Of a stretch of DNA of 64,000 nucleotides, positions 34,054 through 43,047 are shown in pieces; position 1 is the first letter of the stretch; every line of letters begins with the position of its first letter. The notes under the pieces are model-generated. The model was not told the origin of the DNA, did no database searches, and worked only from the letters and a program-made list of their open reading frames with translations. Position numbers and translations under genes: made by a program. Location of the stretch: NCBI GenBank assembly GCA_040216735.1, contig JAVJOO010000002.1, positions 957,118 to 1,021,117 on the forward strand, read 5' to 3'. Origin of the DNA: Alphaproteobacteria bacterium. Its GTDB lineage: Bacteria > Pseudomonadota > Alphaproteobacteria > SHVP01.

Positions 34054-35187
34054 CTAGTCGCGCCGCTTATCGAGCGATGCCGCGATGGTCCGGGCGACCA
34101 GTTTCAGCTCGTTGCGGATCTCGGAGACCAACTGATCTTGTCCTCGGGTCGTCGCATCGAGGAGTTGGCTGAGGTAGACGTCCATGTTGCGCAAATGGGT
34201 CTGGGCGGTCTTGTCGACCCCGCCGCGATCCTCGGCCAGCTTTTGAAGGAGCGGCTTCATTTCCATTTGGCTCTCGATCAGCTTAACCATCAGGTCTTGC
34301 TCCGAGCGCATTTGGTCGGTGAGCGTGGCGAGGCGCTCGGCAAGGTTCACGAACGTTTGATTGGCGCTATGGCGTCCGCCTTCCGCGTTGGTCATCGTGC
34401 GTTGCAGATTGTCCAAACTCTCGGCGGTCTGCTCCAGCAGCGCTTGGACATAGGCCGGAACCGATTGATCCCCCTCTGCGATTCCGGTGCCGCTCGACAG
34501 GCGGGTCACGCTCGAGAGCCATTCTTCGAGGTCGTTGTAGAAACGATTCTGCGCCTGACCGGCTTGGAGGTCGAGAAACCCGAGGACCAGCGAACCGCCA
34601 AGGCCAAATAGCGAGGAGGAGAACGCCGTGCCCATCCCGCTCAGCGGGGCTTCGAGGCCTTGGCGCAAACTATCGAACTGGGCGCTGAAGTCGCCCCCAT
34701 CGACGCTGAGGGATGCAATCGTGCTGCCGACCGCACCGATCGTTTGTAAGAGGCCCCAGAAGGTGCCGAGCAGTCCCAGAAAGACCAACAATCCGATCAT
34801 GTAGCGCGAAATATCGCGGGATTCGTCCAACCGCGACGAAATCCCGTCCAATAGCGAGCGCATCGTCAGGGTTGAAAGCTGCATCCGTCGGCTCGTGCGA
34901 TCGCCTAGCATCGTCGCCATCGGACCCAGCAGTGTCGGCGGATCCTGAACGGACAATCCGGGCTCGCTACGCCGGAAGGTATCGATCCAACGCACCTCCG
35001 GATGGAGCAGGAGCACCTGTCTGAAGGCGTAGACGATACCGAGCAACAAAACCCCAAGAATGAGTCCGTTGATCGCCGGATTCGCCATGAAGGCGCGTTC
35101 CAAGGGGCCGATAATCGCGAGGATCACGACGGCGGCAATGACCAGAAAAACGGTCATCCTCGTCAAGAAAGTGCGGGTTCCAGTCAT
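34054..35187 (-). CDS. MotA/TolQ/ExbB-like proton channel protein
   Basis: A 377-residue membrane protein with two N-terminal helices (about 10-33 and 38-60), then a cytoplasmic stretch, then the paired helices typical of the MotA/TolQ/ExbB family (MIGLLVFLGLLGTFWGLLQTIGAVG near 131-155 and GMGTAFSSSLFGLGGSLVLGF near 184-204). The last 150 residues are helical and cytoplasmic. No flagellar gene is near, so a flagellar stator is unlikely. It is the natural partner of the MotB-like gene 11 bases downstream. Confidence 0.88.
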   Translation of the reverse strand: MTGTRTFLTRMTVFLVIAAVVILAIIGPLERAFMANPAINGLILGVLLLGIVYAFRQVLLLHPEVRWIDTFRRSEPGLSVQDPPTLLGPMATMLGDRTSRRMQLSTLTMRSLLDGISSRLDESRDISRYMIGLLVFLGLLGTFWGLLQTIGAVGSTIASLSVDGGDFSAQFDSLRQGLEAPLSGMGTAFSSSLFGLGGSLVLGFLDLQAGQAQNRFYNDLEEWLSSVTRLSSGTGIAEGDQSVPAYVQALLEQTAESLDNLQRTMTNAEGGRHSANQTFVNLAERLATLTDQMRSEQDLMVKLIESQMEMKPLLQKLAEDRGGVDKTAQTHLRNMDVYLSQLLDATTRGQDQLVSEIRNELKLVARTIAASLDKRRD

Positions 35188-35239
35188 GTGTTCTGATCGC
35201 TCCCCTTAAGGCGCGCGCGGCCCCGCCAAGTTCTTCAGA

Positions 35240-36139
35240 TCATTGCGTCAGCAATATGACATCCACACGGTCGTTCGGCCCACCGTCGGTGGGTTCCCCG
35301 AGGGCGCGTACGTCGATCCGTGTGCTGCGCACGCCGTTCTCGATCAGGTAAGAACGCACGGCGAGTGCCCGCGACAACGATTCGCGCCGGGCCGCGCTCG
35401 GTCGGTCGCTGGTGCCGCTAGCGAAGGCTTTAAGCTGAATGCGGCGCTCGTTGCCACCTAGGCTTGCAGCGAATTGCTGGAGTTGGGCCTGCGCACCCGC
35501 GCTGAGCTGCGTCGCCGATCCCTCGAACAGCAACTGGAGCGCCGTGCCGTTGCCGGTCGGCGCGGCTGGCGGCAACGCGGCAGTCTGTTGCGGCGGCGGT
35601 TCGGGCGCGGGTTGCGGCCTTGCTGTCTCCCTCGGTGCAATCCGCTCCGGTGCCGCGGTATCCGGTGCCTGCCGGGCGACGGCAGGGGGGGCTGGTAGGG
35701 GCGGAGGCGCAATCGCGGTGGGCGCTGCAGCCGCGGACTCGCGTACAGGCGGTGCTGCCATCGGTGTCGGTGCGGCTGGCCGCGCGATGACCGGTGCGAC
35801 CGGTGCGGATACACTTGGCCGAATACTTGGGGCCGGGGCGGTCAAGACGGGCCGTTGTGGCGCAGTCGATACCGTATGGCTGCCGCCGGGTGGTTTCAGA
35901 ACGATGGCGTCGTCGGTTCTCTCACCGGGAAACCGCAAGGTCCGCATCTGCTGTCGACCGTCCAAGTCGCGCAGAGCGCCGAGGTTCACATCGACGCTCG
36001 ATTGCCCGCTCCCGCCGATTATGACCGTCTCCTGTGCGACGGCGGCGGTGCTGAGCAGGAGGCTGAGCGCCGTTGCCGATACCGCGGCATGCCAATGCCA
36101 TGAGTATCGAATCGGAACTCGCTGCCCGTGCTTGCCCAT
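35240..36139 (-). CDS. exported OmpA-family protein with proline-rich linker
   Basis: A 299-residue periplasmic protein. A signal peptide (about residues 1-36, ending TAAVAQ) leads into a short domain (VIIGGSGQSSVDVNLGAL), then about 120 residues rich in Pro and Ala that probably span the periplasm, then a diverged OmpA C-terminal domain (LSAGAQAQLQQFAASL; LSRALAVRSYLIENGV; RIDVRALGEP). The ATG at 36139 has GGGAGA upstream. It precedes the MotA/MotB-like pair by 52 bases on the same strand and is probably their periplasmic partner. Confidence 0.85.
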   Translation of the reverse strand: MGKHGQRVPIRYSWHWHAAVSATALSLLLSTAAVAQETVIIGGSGQSSVDVNLGALRDLDGRQQMRTLRFPGERTDDAIVLKPPGGSHTVSTAPQRPVLTAPAPSIRPSVSAPVAPVIARPAAPTPMAAPPVRESAAAAPTAIAPPPLPAPPAVARQAPDTAAPERIAPRETARPQPAPEPPPQQTAALPPAAPTGNGTALQLLFEGSATQLSAGAQAQLQQFAASLGGNERRIQLKAFASGTSDRPSAARRESLSRALAVRSYLIENGVRSTRIDVRALGEPTDGGPNDRVDVILLTQ

Positions 36140-36234
36140 CGAGAAATCTCCCTTTGCCCGTGTGCGCACGGCGTTCTCAAAGCGCCGCTCTGCACGGGCA
36201 CCTTAGCTTAGTGCCGCGCGCCAGGACAACCGGC

Positions 36235-37065
36235 CTAAATGGCGGTGGGTGGCCAGTCCGGTAGCCGCGCGGCGGCGGCCAGCAGTTTGATGACGGGTTG
36301 GTGCAGGTCGGGATTGGTTGCCAGGACATTGCCCGATTCCAACATGCTCCCACCGCCGGTGAGGTCGGTTACAAACCCGCCTGCTTCCCGTACGAGGACG
36401 AGGCCGGCCGCCATGTCCCAAGGTTTTAGATCGGCCTCCCAGTAACCGTCGAAGCGGCCAGCGGCAACATAGGCGAGGTCGAGGGCGGCGGAGCCGAACC
36501 GGCGGATGGCCGACACCTGGGTTGAAAGGGTCGCGAGTTGCTTCAGAAACGGGGTTACCGTGTTCGCGCCGCGAATGGTTGGAATGCCCGTCGCGAGGAC
36601 CGACTCCGCGAGGTGCCGGCGCGCCGATACCCGCAAGCGTTGGTCGTTGAGATAGGCGCCAGCGCCCTTCTCGGCGGCAAAGGTCTCGTCGCGCAACGGA
36701 TCGTAGACAAGGCCGGCGACGATTTCTCGCCCGCGTTGATGGGCAATGGAAATACAAAAATGCGGTAACCCGTGCAGGAAGTTCGTGGTGCCGTCGAGTG
36801 GGTCGATGATCCAGCGGTTCTCGGGGTCGTTTCCTTTGGTCTCAACCCCTTCTTCGGTCAGGAAGCCCCAGTCCGGCCGGGCCTTGCCAAGCAGATCCCG
36901 TAGGTATTGGTCGGCTTTGCGGTCGGCCGAACTGACGAAATCGGCGGGACCCTTGAGCGAGACCTGAAGTTTGTCGACCTCGCCGTAGTCGCGGACCAGC
37001 GATCGACCGACCCGTTTTGCCGCCCCCGACATCACATTGAGAATAGGCGACCGCGGTCCGGCCAT
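36235..37065 (-). CDS. suhB: inositol monophosphatase family protein
   Basis: Magnesium-dependent sugar-phosphate phosphatase of 276 residues, SuhB-like. The metal-binding motifs are GFLTEEG (about residues 67-73), WIIDPLDGTTNF (about 84-95) and KPWDMAAG near 214-221. In enterobacteria SuhB also binds the NusA/rRNA antitermination complex; whether that holds here is unknown. It lies 6 bases downstream of efp on the same strand. Confidence 0.92.
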   Translation of the reverse strand: MAGPRSPILNVMSGAAKRVGRSLVRDYGEVDKLQVSLKGPADFVSSADRKADQYLRDLLGKARPDWGFLTEEGVETKGNDPENRWIIDPLDGTTNFLHGLPHFCISIAHQRGREIVAGLVYDPLRDETFAAEKGAGAYLNDQRLRVSARRHLAESVLATGIPTIRGANTVTPFLKQLATLSTQVSAIRRFGSAALDLAYVAAGRFDGYWEADLKPWDMAAGLVLVREAGGFVTDLTGGGSMLESGNVLATNPDLHQPVIKLLAAAARLPDWPPTAI

Positions 37066-37071
37066 GCCGGT

Positions 37072-37635
37072 CTAGTCCGTACGCTTGAGGTAGGTCCCGT
37101 CGGCGGTATTGACGACGATCCGCGTCCCTGTTTCGACGAACGGCGGGACCATGACCCGCATACCGTTGTTCATCTTCGCGGGCTTGTAGGACGACGACGC
37201 CGTCTGTCCTTTGACCACAGGTTCGGCCTCAACGACTTCCAGGATGATGGTCGCGGGCAGTTGGATTCCGATGGGCGTGCCTTCGACGCTATTGACGATC
37301 ACCGTCATGCCGTCCTGAAGATAGGCTGCATCGTCGCCGAGAATCGCGCCCGGTATCGAGATCTGCTCGTAGGTCTCTGGTTCCATGAAGGTGTAGCTGT
37401 CGCCGTCAGCGAACAGGTACTGATAGTCGCGCTCCTCGGTATTGAGCTTCTCGACGGTATCGGCGGTGCGCCAGCGTTGATTGGTCTTGACGCCGTTCGT
37501 CAGGTCACGCATTTCGACCGCAATAAAGGCGCCGCCCTTGCCCGGCTGGATCAGTTGGATCTTGATGACCGCCATCTGGCGGCCTTCGTATTCGATCACC
37601 ATGCCGGGTCGAATCTGATTGGCGTTGATCTTCAT
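37072..37635 (-). CDS. efp: translation elongation factor P
   Basis: EF-P (187 residues) binds stalled ribosomes at the E site and speeds peptide bonds within polyproline runs. Three OB-type domains are expected. The domain I loop QPGKGGAF holds Lys33, the equivalent of E. coli Lys34, which is beta-lysylated by EpmA/EpmB. Both modifying enzymes are encoded next to it. The ATG at 37635 gives the canonical MKINANQIRPGM start. Proline-rich TolA and OmpA-like proteins in this window are plausible clients. Confidence 0.97.
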   Translation of the reverse strand: MKINANQIRPGMVIEYEGRQMAVIKIQLIQPGKGGAFIAVEMRDLTNGVKTNQRWRTADTVEKLNTEERDYQYLFADGDSYTFMEPETYEQISIPGAILGDDAAYLQDGMTVIVNSVEGTPIGIQLPATIILEVVEAEPVVKGQTASSSYKPAKMNNGMRVMVPPFVETGTRIVVNTADGTYLKRTD

Positions 37636-37697
37636 CGCATACTCTGGGGCGGGGTTGAGGGCGCGGAAACTATCAGCTTGCCTTTGCGCTGGCAAAC

Positions 37698-38768
37698 CTA
37701 CGGTGCGCCGTCGATTTCGTCTTGGTAGCGGTGAATCCGGTCCTGGGGATCGCGGATCAAGAACGCACCGTCGCCGGTTTCTGTCGTCCGATCGATCGCA
37801 ACCGGGACCTTGCCGTAGCCGCCGGGAATATCGAGGACATATGTCGGTTGGCATAGCCCCGACAGTCTGCCGCGCAAGCTATCGACAATCTGGCGCCCGG
37901 ACGCGAGCGTCGGGCGAAAGTGACCGGTCCCCCGCGCCTGGTCGGGATGGTGCAGGTAATACGGTTTGACCCGGGCCCGCACGAGCGCTCGGAACAGCGC
38001 TTCCAATGTCGGCGCGTCGTCGTTGACGCCTTTCAGGAGAACCGACTGAGCGAGGACCGGAATGCCGGCATCGACGATCCGCCGGATGGCGGCGACGGCG
38101 GTCTGCGACAGCTCCCGGGCGTGGTTGCAATGGATGACGACGTATACCGCCTTGTCGGCAGATAGTGCCGCGACCCGTGCGGCATCGATGCGTTCCGGGT
38201 CGATCACCGGAACCCGGGTATGAACGCGAATGACGCCCAGGTGATCGATTGCGTCCAAGGCCGCGACCGTTTCTCGAAGGCGCCGGGATGACAGCAGGAA
38301 CGGATCGCCGCCGGTGAGGATGACTTCCCAGATATCCGGTCGCGCCCGCACGTAATCCAATGCCGCGCTGATTTCGTCTGCGCCTAGGGGCGGCTCTCCC
38401 TGACCGACGCGTTCCCGCCGGAAACAATAGCGGCAGTAGACGGGGCAGGTATGAAGCAGTTTGAGCAGGACGCGGTCGGGGTAGCGATGAACGATTCCCT
38501 TGACCGGGCTGAAGGCCTCATCGCCGATCGGGTCGCCGTTCTCGCTGGGTCGATCCACGAGTTCGAGGGGGGATGGGACGAACTGACGGGCAATCGGGTC
38601 GGCGGTGTCGGTTGGATCGATCAGGGCGCGAACGGCTGGGGTGATGGCGACGCCATATCGTTGGGCAACCGCATCGGTTAGCGTGCGGGCGTTCTCGTCG
38701 ATTAGGCCGGCGGCGATGAGGTCTCCGGTGTTGCGGTGGACTTTCCTGTTCGCTGGCGGGCTGGTCAT
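37698..38768 (-). CDS. epmB: EF-P (R)-beta-lysine-forming aminomutase EpmB
   Basis: Radical SAM, PLP-dependent lysine 2,3-aminomutase of 356 residues. The CxxxCxxC cluster is at Cys108, Cys112 and Cys115 (CPVYCRYC), and the PLP lysine is Lys320 in GGYGKVP. The protein lacks the long C-terminal part of clostridial lysine aminomutase, as EpmB does. It converts lysine to beta-lysine for EpmA to attach to EF-P. It lies 62 bases upstream of efp and is divergent from epmA. Confidence 0.94.
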   Translation of the reverse strand: MTSPPANRKVHRNTGDLIAAGLIDENARTLTDAVAQRYGVAITPAVRALIDPTDTADPIARQFVPSPLELVDRPSENGDPIGDEAFSPVKGIVHRYPDRVLLKLLHTCPVYCRYCFRRERVGQGEPPLGADEISAALDYVRARPDIWEVILTGGDPFLLSSRRLRETVAALDAIDHLGVIRVHTRVPVIDPERIDAARVAALSADKAVYVVIHCNHARELSQTAVAAIRRIVDAGIPVLAQSVLLKGVNDDAPTLEALFRALVRARVKPYYLHHPDQARGTGHFRPTLASGRQIVDSLRGRLSGLCQPTYVLDIPGGYGKVPVAIDRTTETGDGAFLIRDPQDRIHRYQDEIDGAP

Positions 38769-38833
38769 CGCAACATCCTTGTGGTCGTCTTGGGCTCCGG
38801 AATTCGAAGCGGTATAGCGGGTTTTTTGTTTCA

Positions 38834-39904
38834 GTGACTAGCAATGGCAAATCGCCAGCCTGGCGACCCGACCAGTTTGCCCGCCGCGCGCCCTATTTGA
38901 CGGCACGCGCGACGATGCTTGCGGCGGTACGCGCGTGGTTTGTCCACCACGGGTTCACCGAAGTCGAAACCCCAGCGCTGCAAGTCTCTCCCGGTCTCGA
39001 GCCGAACCTTCGGGCGTTTCCTACGGAGTTGGAGGAACCCTTTGGGCTCGGCCGTCGGCGTCTCTATCTGCACACGTCGCCCGAGTTTGCCATGAAAAAG
39101 CTGCTCGCTGCCGGCGTTCCGAAGCTGTTCCAGATTTGCCATGTCTGGCGCAACGAGGCGCGTTCTCCGATCCACCACCCGGAATTCACGATGATCGAGT
39201 GGTACGCCGCGGATACCCCGTGGCGCGATCTGGGAACCCACTGCGAGGGCGTGGTGCGCGCGGCGCTGGAGGCTGCTCCCCGCTCGCTTTCCCAGGGCCA
39301 ACTAAGGTGGTCCGAGAAAACGGCCGATCCGTCCCTCCCGTTCGAACGCATCAGCGTGGCCGCGGCATATGCCCGCGACGCCGGTATTGATCTTTTTGCG
39401 ACCCTTGGCGCGGATGGCAAGCCCGACGCCGCCGCGCTTGCCGCCGCCTGTTCAGCGGCCAGCGTCAGGGTGGAGGACACCGACACCTGGGAGGACATGT
39501 TCTTCCGTGTCTTCGTGGACCGCATCGAGCCTTGCCTAGGGATCGGGCGTCCAACGTTGCTGGAGTCCTGGCCGGCACCGCTGGCCGCGCTGGCGCAGAT
39601 CGATCCGACCGATCCGCGTGTCGCGCAGCGGGTCGAGCTTTATGTCGCAGGTCTGGAGTTGGGGAACGGTTTTGGTGAACTCACCGATGCGGCGGCTCAG
39701 CGTCGGCGGTTCGAGCGCGATCTTGCGGCAAAGGAGAAATTAGGTGCGCCAGCCTACCCGATCGACGAGGATTTCTTAGCGGCATTGGATCATGGGTTGC
39801 CGCAGTCGGCCGGGATGGCGATCGGTTTCGACCGGCTGGTCATGGTTGCAACCGGTGCCGAACGAATCGACGACGTGTTGTGGCTACCGGTGGCCGACGC
39901 CTAG
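38834..39904 (+). CDS. epmA: EF-P--lysine ligase EpmA (PoxA/GenX)
   Basis: Class II lysyl-tRNA synthetase paralogue without the anticodon domain (356 residues), which attaches beta-lysine to EF-P. Motif 2 reads FQICHVWRNEARSPIHHPEFTMIEWY (two halves), and motif 3 is GMAIGFDRLVM near the C terminus. The start is a GTG at 38834 with no clear ribosome site; no better in-frame start precedes motif 1. The 3' end overlaps the thiE stop (CTAG). Confidence 0.95.
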   Translation: MTSNGKSPAWRPDQFARRAPYLTARATMLAAVRAWFVHHGFTEVETPALQVSPGLEPNLRAFPTELEEPFGLGRRRLYLHTSPEFAMKKLLAAGVPKLFQICHVWRNEARSPIHHPEFTMIEWYAADTPWRDLGTHCEGVVRAALEAAPRSLSQGQLRWSEKTADPSLPFERISVAAAYARDAGIDLFATLGADGKPDAAALAAACSAASVRVEDTDTWEDMFFRVFVDRIEPCLGIGRPTLLESWPAPLAALAQIDPTDPRVAQRVELYVAGLELGNGFGELTDAAAQRRRFERDLAAKEKLGAPAYPIDEDFLAALDHGLPQSAGMAIGFDRLVMVATGAERIDDVLWLPVADA

Positions 39905-40593
39905 GCAGTCGCGGCGGCGATCGCTTCGTTGAACGCCTTCACTGCGGCTGCCGGTCCCTCCGGGTGGTCCCATACCGCCGAGACAACTGCGATAAAGTCC
40001 GCACCGGCGCGCACCAGAGGCGGGCAGTTCTCGCTCGTAATCCCCCCGATCGCGACACAGGGGACTTCGAAGATGCTCCCCCACCACTCCAGCAAATCGA
40101 TGTCGGCCCGGAACTTTGGCGGTTTGGTCGGCGAGTCGAAGAACGCGCCAAAGGCAACGTAGTCCGCGCCGCGCTCAGCGGCCTCCATCGCAAGGTGACG
40201 CGAGTTGTGACAGGTGACACCGACGATTCCGTCAGACCCGATCAGGCCGCGCGCCTCTTCATACGATGCGTCGGATTGCCCGATGTGGACGCCGTCGGCA
40301 CCGGCTTTCACCGCGATGTCGGGTCGATCGTTGATCAGGAGGGCGACATCGGCAGCACGGGTGATCGGCAGCAGGCGCGCTGCGGCTTGGAGAATTGCGT
40401 CGTCGCTCAAGCCCTTGAGCCGAAGTTGCAAACACGCAACGTCGCCCCCGGAAAGCGCGTCTGCAACCACGTCTGGAAAATCGGCACCGACGTTGGGCGG
40501 GCTAATCAGGTAGAGCCGGCAGCCCGTGGTGGACCCTGCCGCGGGCGCGGCGCTAGGGGGCAATCTCTTGCTCAAGTTGGGCCGAATAGGCAC
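39901..40593 (-). CDS. thiE: thiamine phosphate synthase
   Basis: Joins the thiazole and pyrimidine halves of thiamine. The TIM-barrel protein is about 230 residues with RLYLISPP, LQLRLKG, LLINDRPDIAVKAGADGVHIGQSD and GVTCHNSRH segments and a phosphate loop AIGGITSEN. The annotated GTG at 40593 lies inside the end of fba with no obvious ribosome site; TTG codons a few residues later are alternatives, as the conserved domain begins near residue 25. Last gene of the tkt-to-thiE operon. Confidence 0.92.
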   Translation of the reverse strand: MPIRPNLSKRLPPSAAPAAGSTTGCRLYLISPPNVGADFPDVVADALSGGDVACLQLRLKGLSDDAILQAAARLLPITRAADVALLINDRPDIAVKAGADGVHIGQSDASYEEARGLIGSDGIVGVTCHNSRHLAMEAAERGADYVAFGAFFDSPTKPPKFRADIDLLEWWGSIFEVPCVAIGGITSENCPPLVRAGADFIAVVSAVWDHPEGPAAAVKAFNEAIAAATA

Positions 40594-41578
40594 CGGTGCG
40601 CGCCAGGCTATTCATGCGGGCGCGGTGTTTGAACGCGCGTTGGGCTGCAGCGACGTTCGCGGACGAACCTTTCCACGCCTGTAACGCCGACTGCTGTAGC
40701 GCGCGGCCATAGCTGAACGTGAGTTCCCATGGGTGCGGGCCGTTCGCGTTCATCGCGTTGAGGTGCGCTGTGGCGTCTTCCTCGGACTGTCCGCCGGAGA
40801 GAAAGGCGATGCCGGGCACTGCCGACGGGACGTAGCGCCGCAACGCCTCCAACGTGCGGTCCGTCACCTCGTCGATGCCGGCTTGATGGGCGCAGGCATT
40901 TCCGGCGACGACCATGTTCGGTTTTAGGACCGTTCCTTCAAGCCGAACGTTGAAGCGGTGGAGGTGCTCATAAACTTGCGCCAAGGTGCGCTCGGTCACG
41001 TCCTGGCAGACCTCGATCGTGTGGTCGCCGTCCATCAGGATTTCCGGTTCGACGATGGGAACCAAGCCGGACTCCTGGGCGATCGCCGCGTAGCGCGCCA
41101 GGGCATGCGCGTTGGCGGCAATGGCGATGTCGGGCGTATGACTGCCGATAATCTTGATGACCGCGCGCCATTTGGTGAATCGGGCGCCGAGCTTTTCGTA
41201 GGCTTCGCAGCGGCCACGCAAGCCGTCGAGGCCTTCGGTAATCGGATAATCCGGCGCCCCGCCTAGCGGATGGACGCTATTGTCGACCTTGATGCCGGGG
41301 AGCGTTCCTTGGCCCTCCAGAATTTTGGTGAAGGGCGTTCCATCGGCGGCGCTTTGGCGGATGGTTTCATCGTACAGAATGACGCCGCTGATGAACGCGC
41401 CGGCACCAGCGGTCGTGAACAGGAGCTCGCGGTAGCTGCGCCGGTTCTCCTCGGTATTGTCGACACCGATGCTTGCGAGGCGCTTGCCGATCGTACCGGT
41501 GCTCTCGTCGGCGGCAAGGATGCCTTTTTCCGGGGCAACCATTTTGCGGGCAATGGCATCGAGGTGTGCGCTGGTCAT
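40553..41578 (-). CDS. fba: fructose-bisphosphate aldolase, class I
   Basis: Class I (Schiff-base) aldolase of 341 residues that interconverts fructose 1,6-bisphosphate and two triose phosphates. LAADESTGTIGKRL (residues 22-35) and the active-site VLKPNMV with Lys219 identify it. Most alphaproteobacterial Calvin/glycolytic operons carry either class; class I is metal-independent. Its ATG overlaps the stop of the unknown gene upstream (ATGA at 41575-41578). Confidence 0.95.
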   Translation of the reverse strand: MTSAHLDAIARKMVAPEKGILAADESTGTIGKRLASIGVDNTEENRRSYRELLFTTAGAGAFISGVILYDETIRQSAADGTPFTKILEGQGTLPGIKVDNSVHPLGGAPDYPITEGLDGLRGRCEAYEKLGARFTKWRAVIKIIGSHTPDIAIAANAHALARYAAIAQESGLVPIVEPEILMDGDHTIEVCQDVTERTLAQVYEHLHRFNVRLEGTVLKPNMVVAGNACAHQAGIDEVTDRTLEALRRYVPSAVPGIAFLSGGQSEEDATAHLNAMNANGPHPWELTFSYGRALQQSALQAWKGSSANVAAAQRAFKHRARMNSLARTGAYSAQLEQEIAP

Positions 41579-42018
41579 CGTTCGCTCCGTTCCTTGTCGC
41601 TATCGTTCATCGTGTCGTTCGCTGAAAGCGTTTGACGGCAGAACCAAGCGGGGTCGCGGGCCGCCCTTAGGTCGATTGCGACCGGTAACGCACGCGCAAC
41701 CGTGCCGCCCAGTTGGTGTGCCATATCTTCGAGTTTGGCGTGCGTCTCAAGGTCACCTGAATACCGTAGCGTCCGCCAACCGCATCGCAACGCGCGCATG
41801 AAGGTGCCGGCGTCGCCGTCGCAGTCGACGATCGCGGTCGCCGATGCCTGGGGGACGTCGGTACGACCGGCTTGCATCATTTCGAAGTAGACTTCCGGCC
41901 CGGCTGAGGTTGCGCCGTTCGGGGGTGTCACCAGGGTCACGGCGCATCCAACCGCCGCGGCCGACTCCAAAGCGGCTGTGACGTGTCGACGCGAGTAGTA
42001 GGTGAAGGCCGTGGACAA
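41575..42018 (-). CDS. unknown protein in the glycolytic operon
   Basis: A 147-residue protein that I do not recognise. It has an alternating alpha/beta pattern (HVTAALESAAAVGCAVTLVTPP, SATAIVDCDGDAGTFMRALRCGWRTLRYSG), no signal peptide or membrane helix, and a charged tail. The TTG start at 42018 has an AAGAGA upstream. It lies 9 bases after gap and overlaps fba, so it is co-translated with glycolytic enzymes, at the place where pgk usually stands. A metabolic or regulatory accessory role is inference from position. Confidence 0.7.
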   Translation of the reverse strand: MSTAFTYYSRRHVTAALESAAAVGCAVTLVTPPNGATSAGPEVYFEMMQAGRTDVPQASATAIVDCDGDAGTFMRALRCGWRTLRYSGDLETHAKLEDMAHQLGGTVARALPVAIDLRAARDPAWFCRQTLSANDTMNDSDKERSER

Positions 42019-42027
42019 TGTCTCTTC

Positions 42028-43035
42028 TTAGCCCAGTTTGCCGATCGCCGTTGCGGTGTCGGCCATACGGTTCGAGAAGCCCCACTCGTTGTCATACCAG
42101 GACAGCACGCGACAAAGTTTTCCGCCCATGACTTGGGTCTGGGTCAAGTCGAAGGTTGAACTGGCAGGGTTGTGATTGAAGTCGATCGACACCAGCGGCT
42201 CGTCGTTGGTTGCCAGAACGCCCTTCATCTTGCCGCGCGCGGCTTTGCTGATCGCCGCGTGGATCTCCTCGATGCTAGTTTTTTTCTTCGAGGTGAAGTG
42301 GAAGTCGATCATCGACACGTTGGCCGTCGGCACGCGAATTGAGGTACCGTCCAACCTGCCGTCGAGTTCGGGCAGGACCAAGCCGACGGCACGGGCCGCC
42401 CCGGTCGACGTCGGGATCATCGAAAGATTGGCCGCGCGGGCTCGGCGAATATCCTTATGGAGCGTGTCGTGGACCGGCTGATCGCCGGTGTAGGCATGGA
42501 CCGTCGTCATATAGCCTTGGTCGATCCCAACCGCGTCGTTGAGGACCTTGGCGACCGGCGCGAGGCAATTCGTCGTACACGACGCGTTGGAGATGACGGT
42601 CATCCCTTTGCGCAACTTGTCATGGTTGACCCCGTAAACCACCGTCAGGTCGGCGCCTGTCGCCGGTGCGGAGATCAGAACCCGGCGGGCACCGGCCTTG
42701 ATGTGCGCTTCAGCTTGTTCGCGTTTGGTAAAAATGCCGGTGCATTCAAGAACCAAGTCGACCTTCAGCTTGCCCCAGGGCAACGCGGCAGGGTCGCGCT
42801 CTGCGAAAACGGCTATCTTTCCGCCGCCGATATCGAGGCTGTCCTTGTAGGACTTCACGGTTCCCTGAAATGGTCCGTGAACCGAGTCGTAGCGCAGGAG
42901 ATGGGCGTTCGCATCGACGGGGCCGAGGTCGTTGATCGCAACGACCTTTAGATCCTTTCGCTTCGAGTCGTGGATCGCGCGTAGGACGAGGCGTCCGATT
43001 CTTCCAAACCCATTAATAGCGACGCGAGTCGGCAT
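42028..43035 (-). CDS. gap: glyceraldehyde-3-phosphate dehydrogenase
   Basis: Type I phosphorylating GAPDH (335 residues). The Rossmann start [15 protein letters not shown], catalytic SCTTNC (Cys153) and ASWYDNEWG-like end ([15 protein letters not shown]) are all intact. Asp37 after VVAIND in the N-terminal fold indicates NAD preference. It follows tkt by 12 bases. Downstream, the expected pgk is absent. Confidence 0.97.
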   Translation of the reverse strand: MPTRVAINGFGRIGRLVLRAIHDSKRKDLKVVAINDLGPVDANAHLLRYDSVHGPFQGTVKSYKDSLDIGGGKIAVFAERDPAALPWGKLKVDLVLECTGIFTKREQAEAHIKAGARRVLISAPATGADLTVVYGVNHDKLRKGMTVISNASCTTNCLAPVAKVLNDAVGIDQGYMTTVHAYTGDQPVHDTLHKDIRRARAANLSMIPTSTGAARAVGLVLPELDGRLDGTSIRVPTANVSMIDFHFTSKKKTSIEEIHAAISKAARGKMKGVLATNDEPLVSIDFNHNPASSTFDLTQTQVMGGKLCRVLSWYDNEWGFSNRMADTATAIGKLG

Positions 43036-43047
43036 CCAATCTTCCTC

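Noticed and set aside
34054-35187. ZorA-type defence motor or flagellar MotA
   Set aside because: No helicase, nuclease or other Zorya partners and no flagellar genes are nearby; neighbours are housekeeping envelope genes.
39880-40632. Open frame antisense to thiE
   Set aside because: It lies opposite thiE, which has clear motifs; composition is Arg/Gly/Val-rich without a domain.
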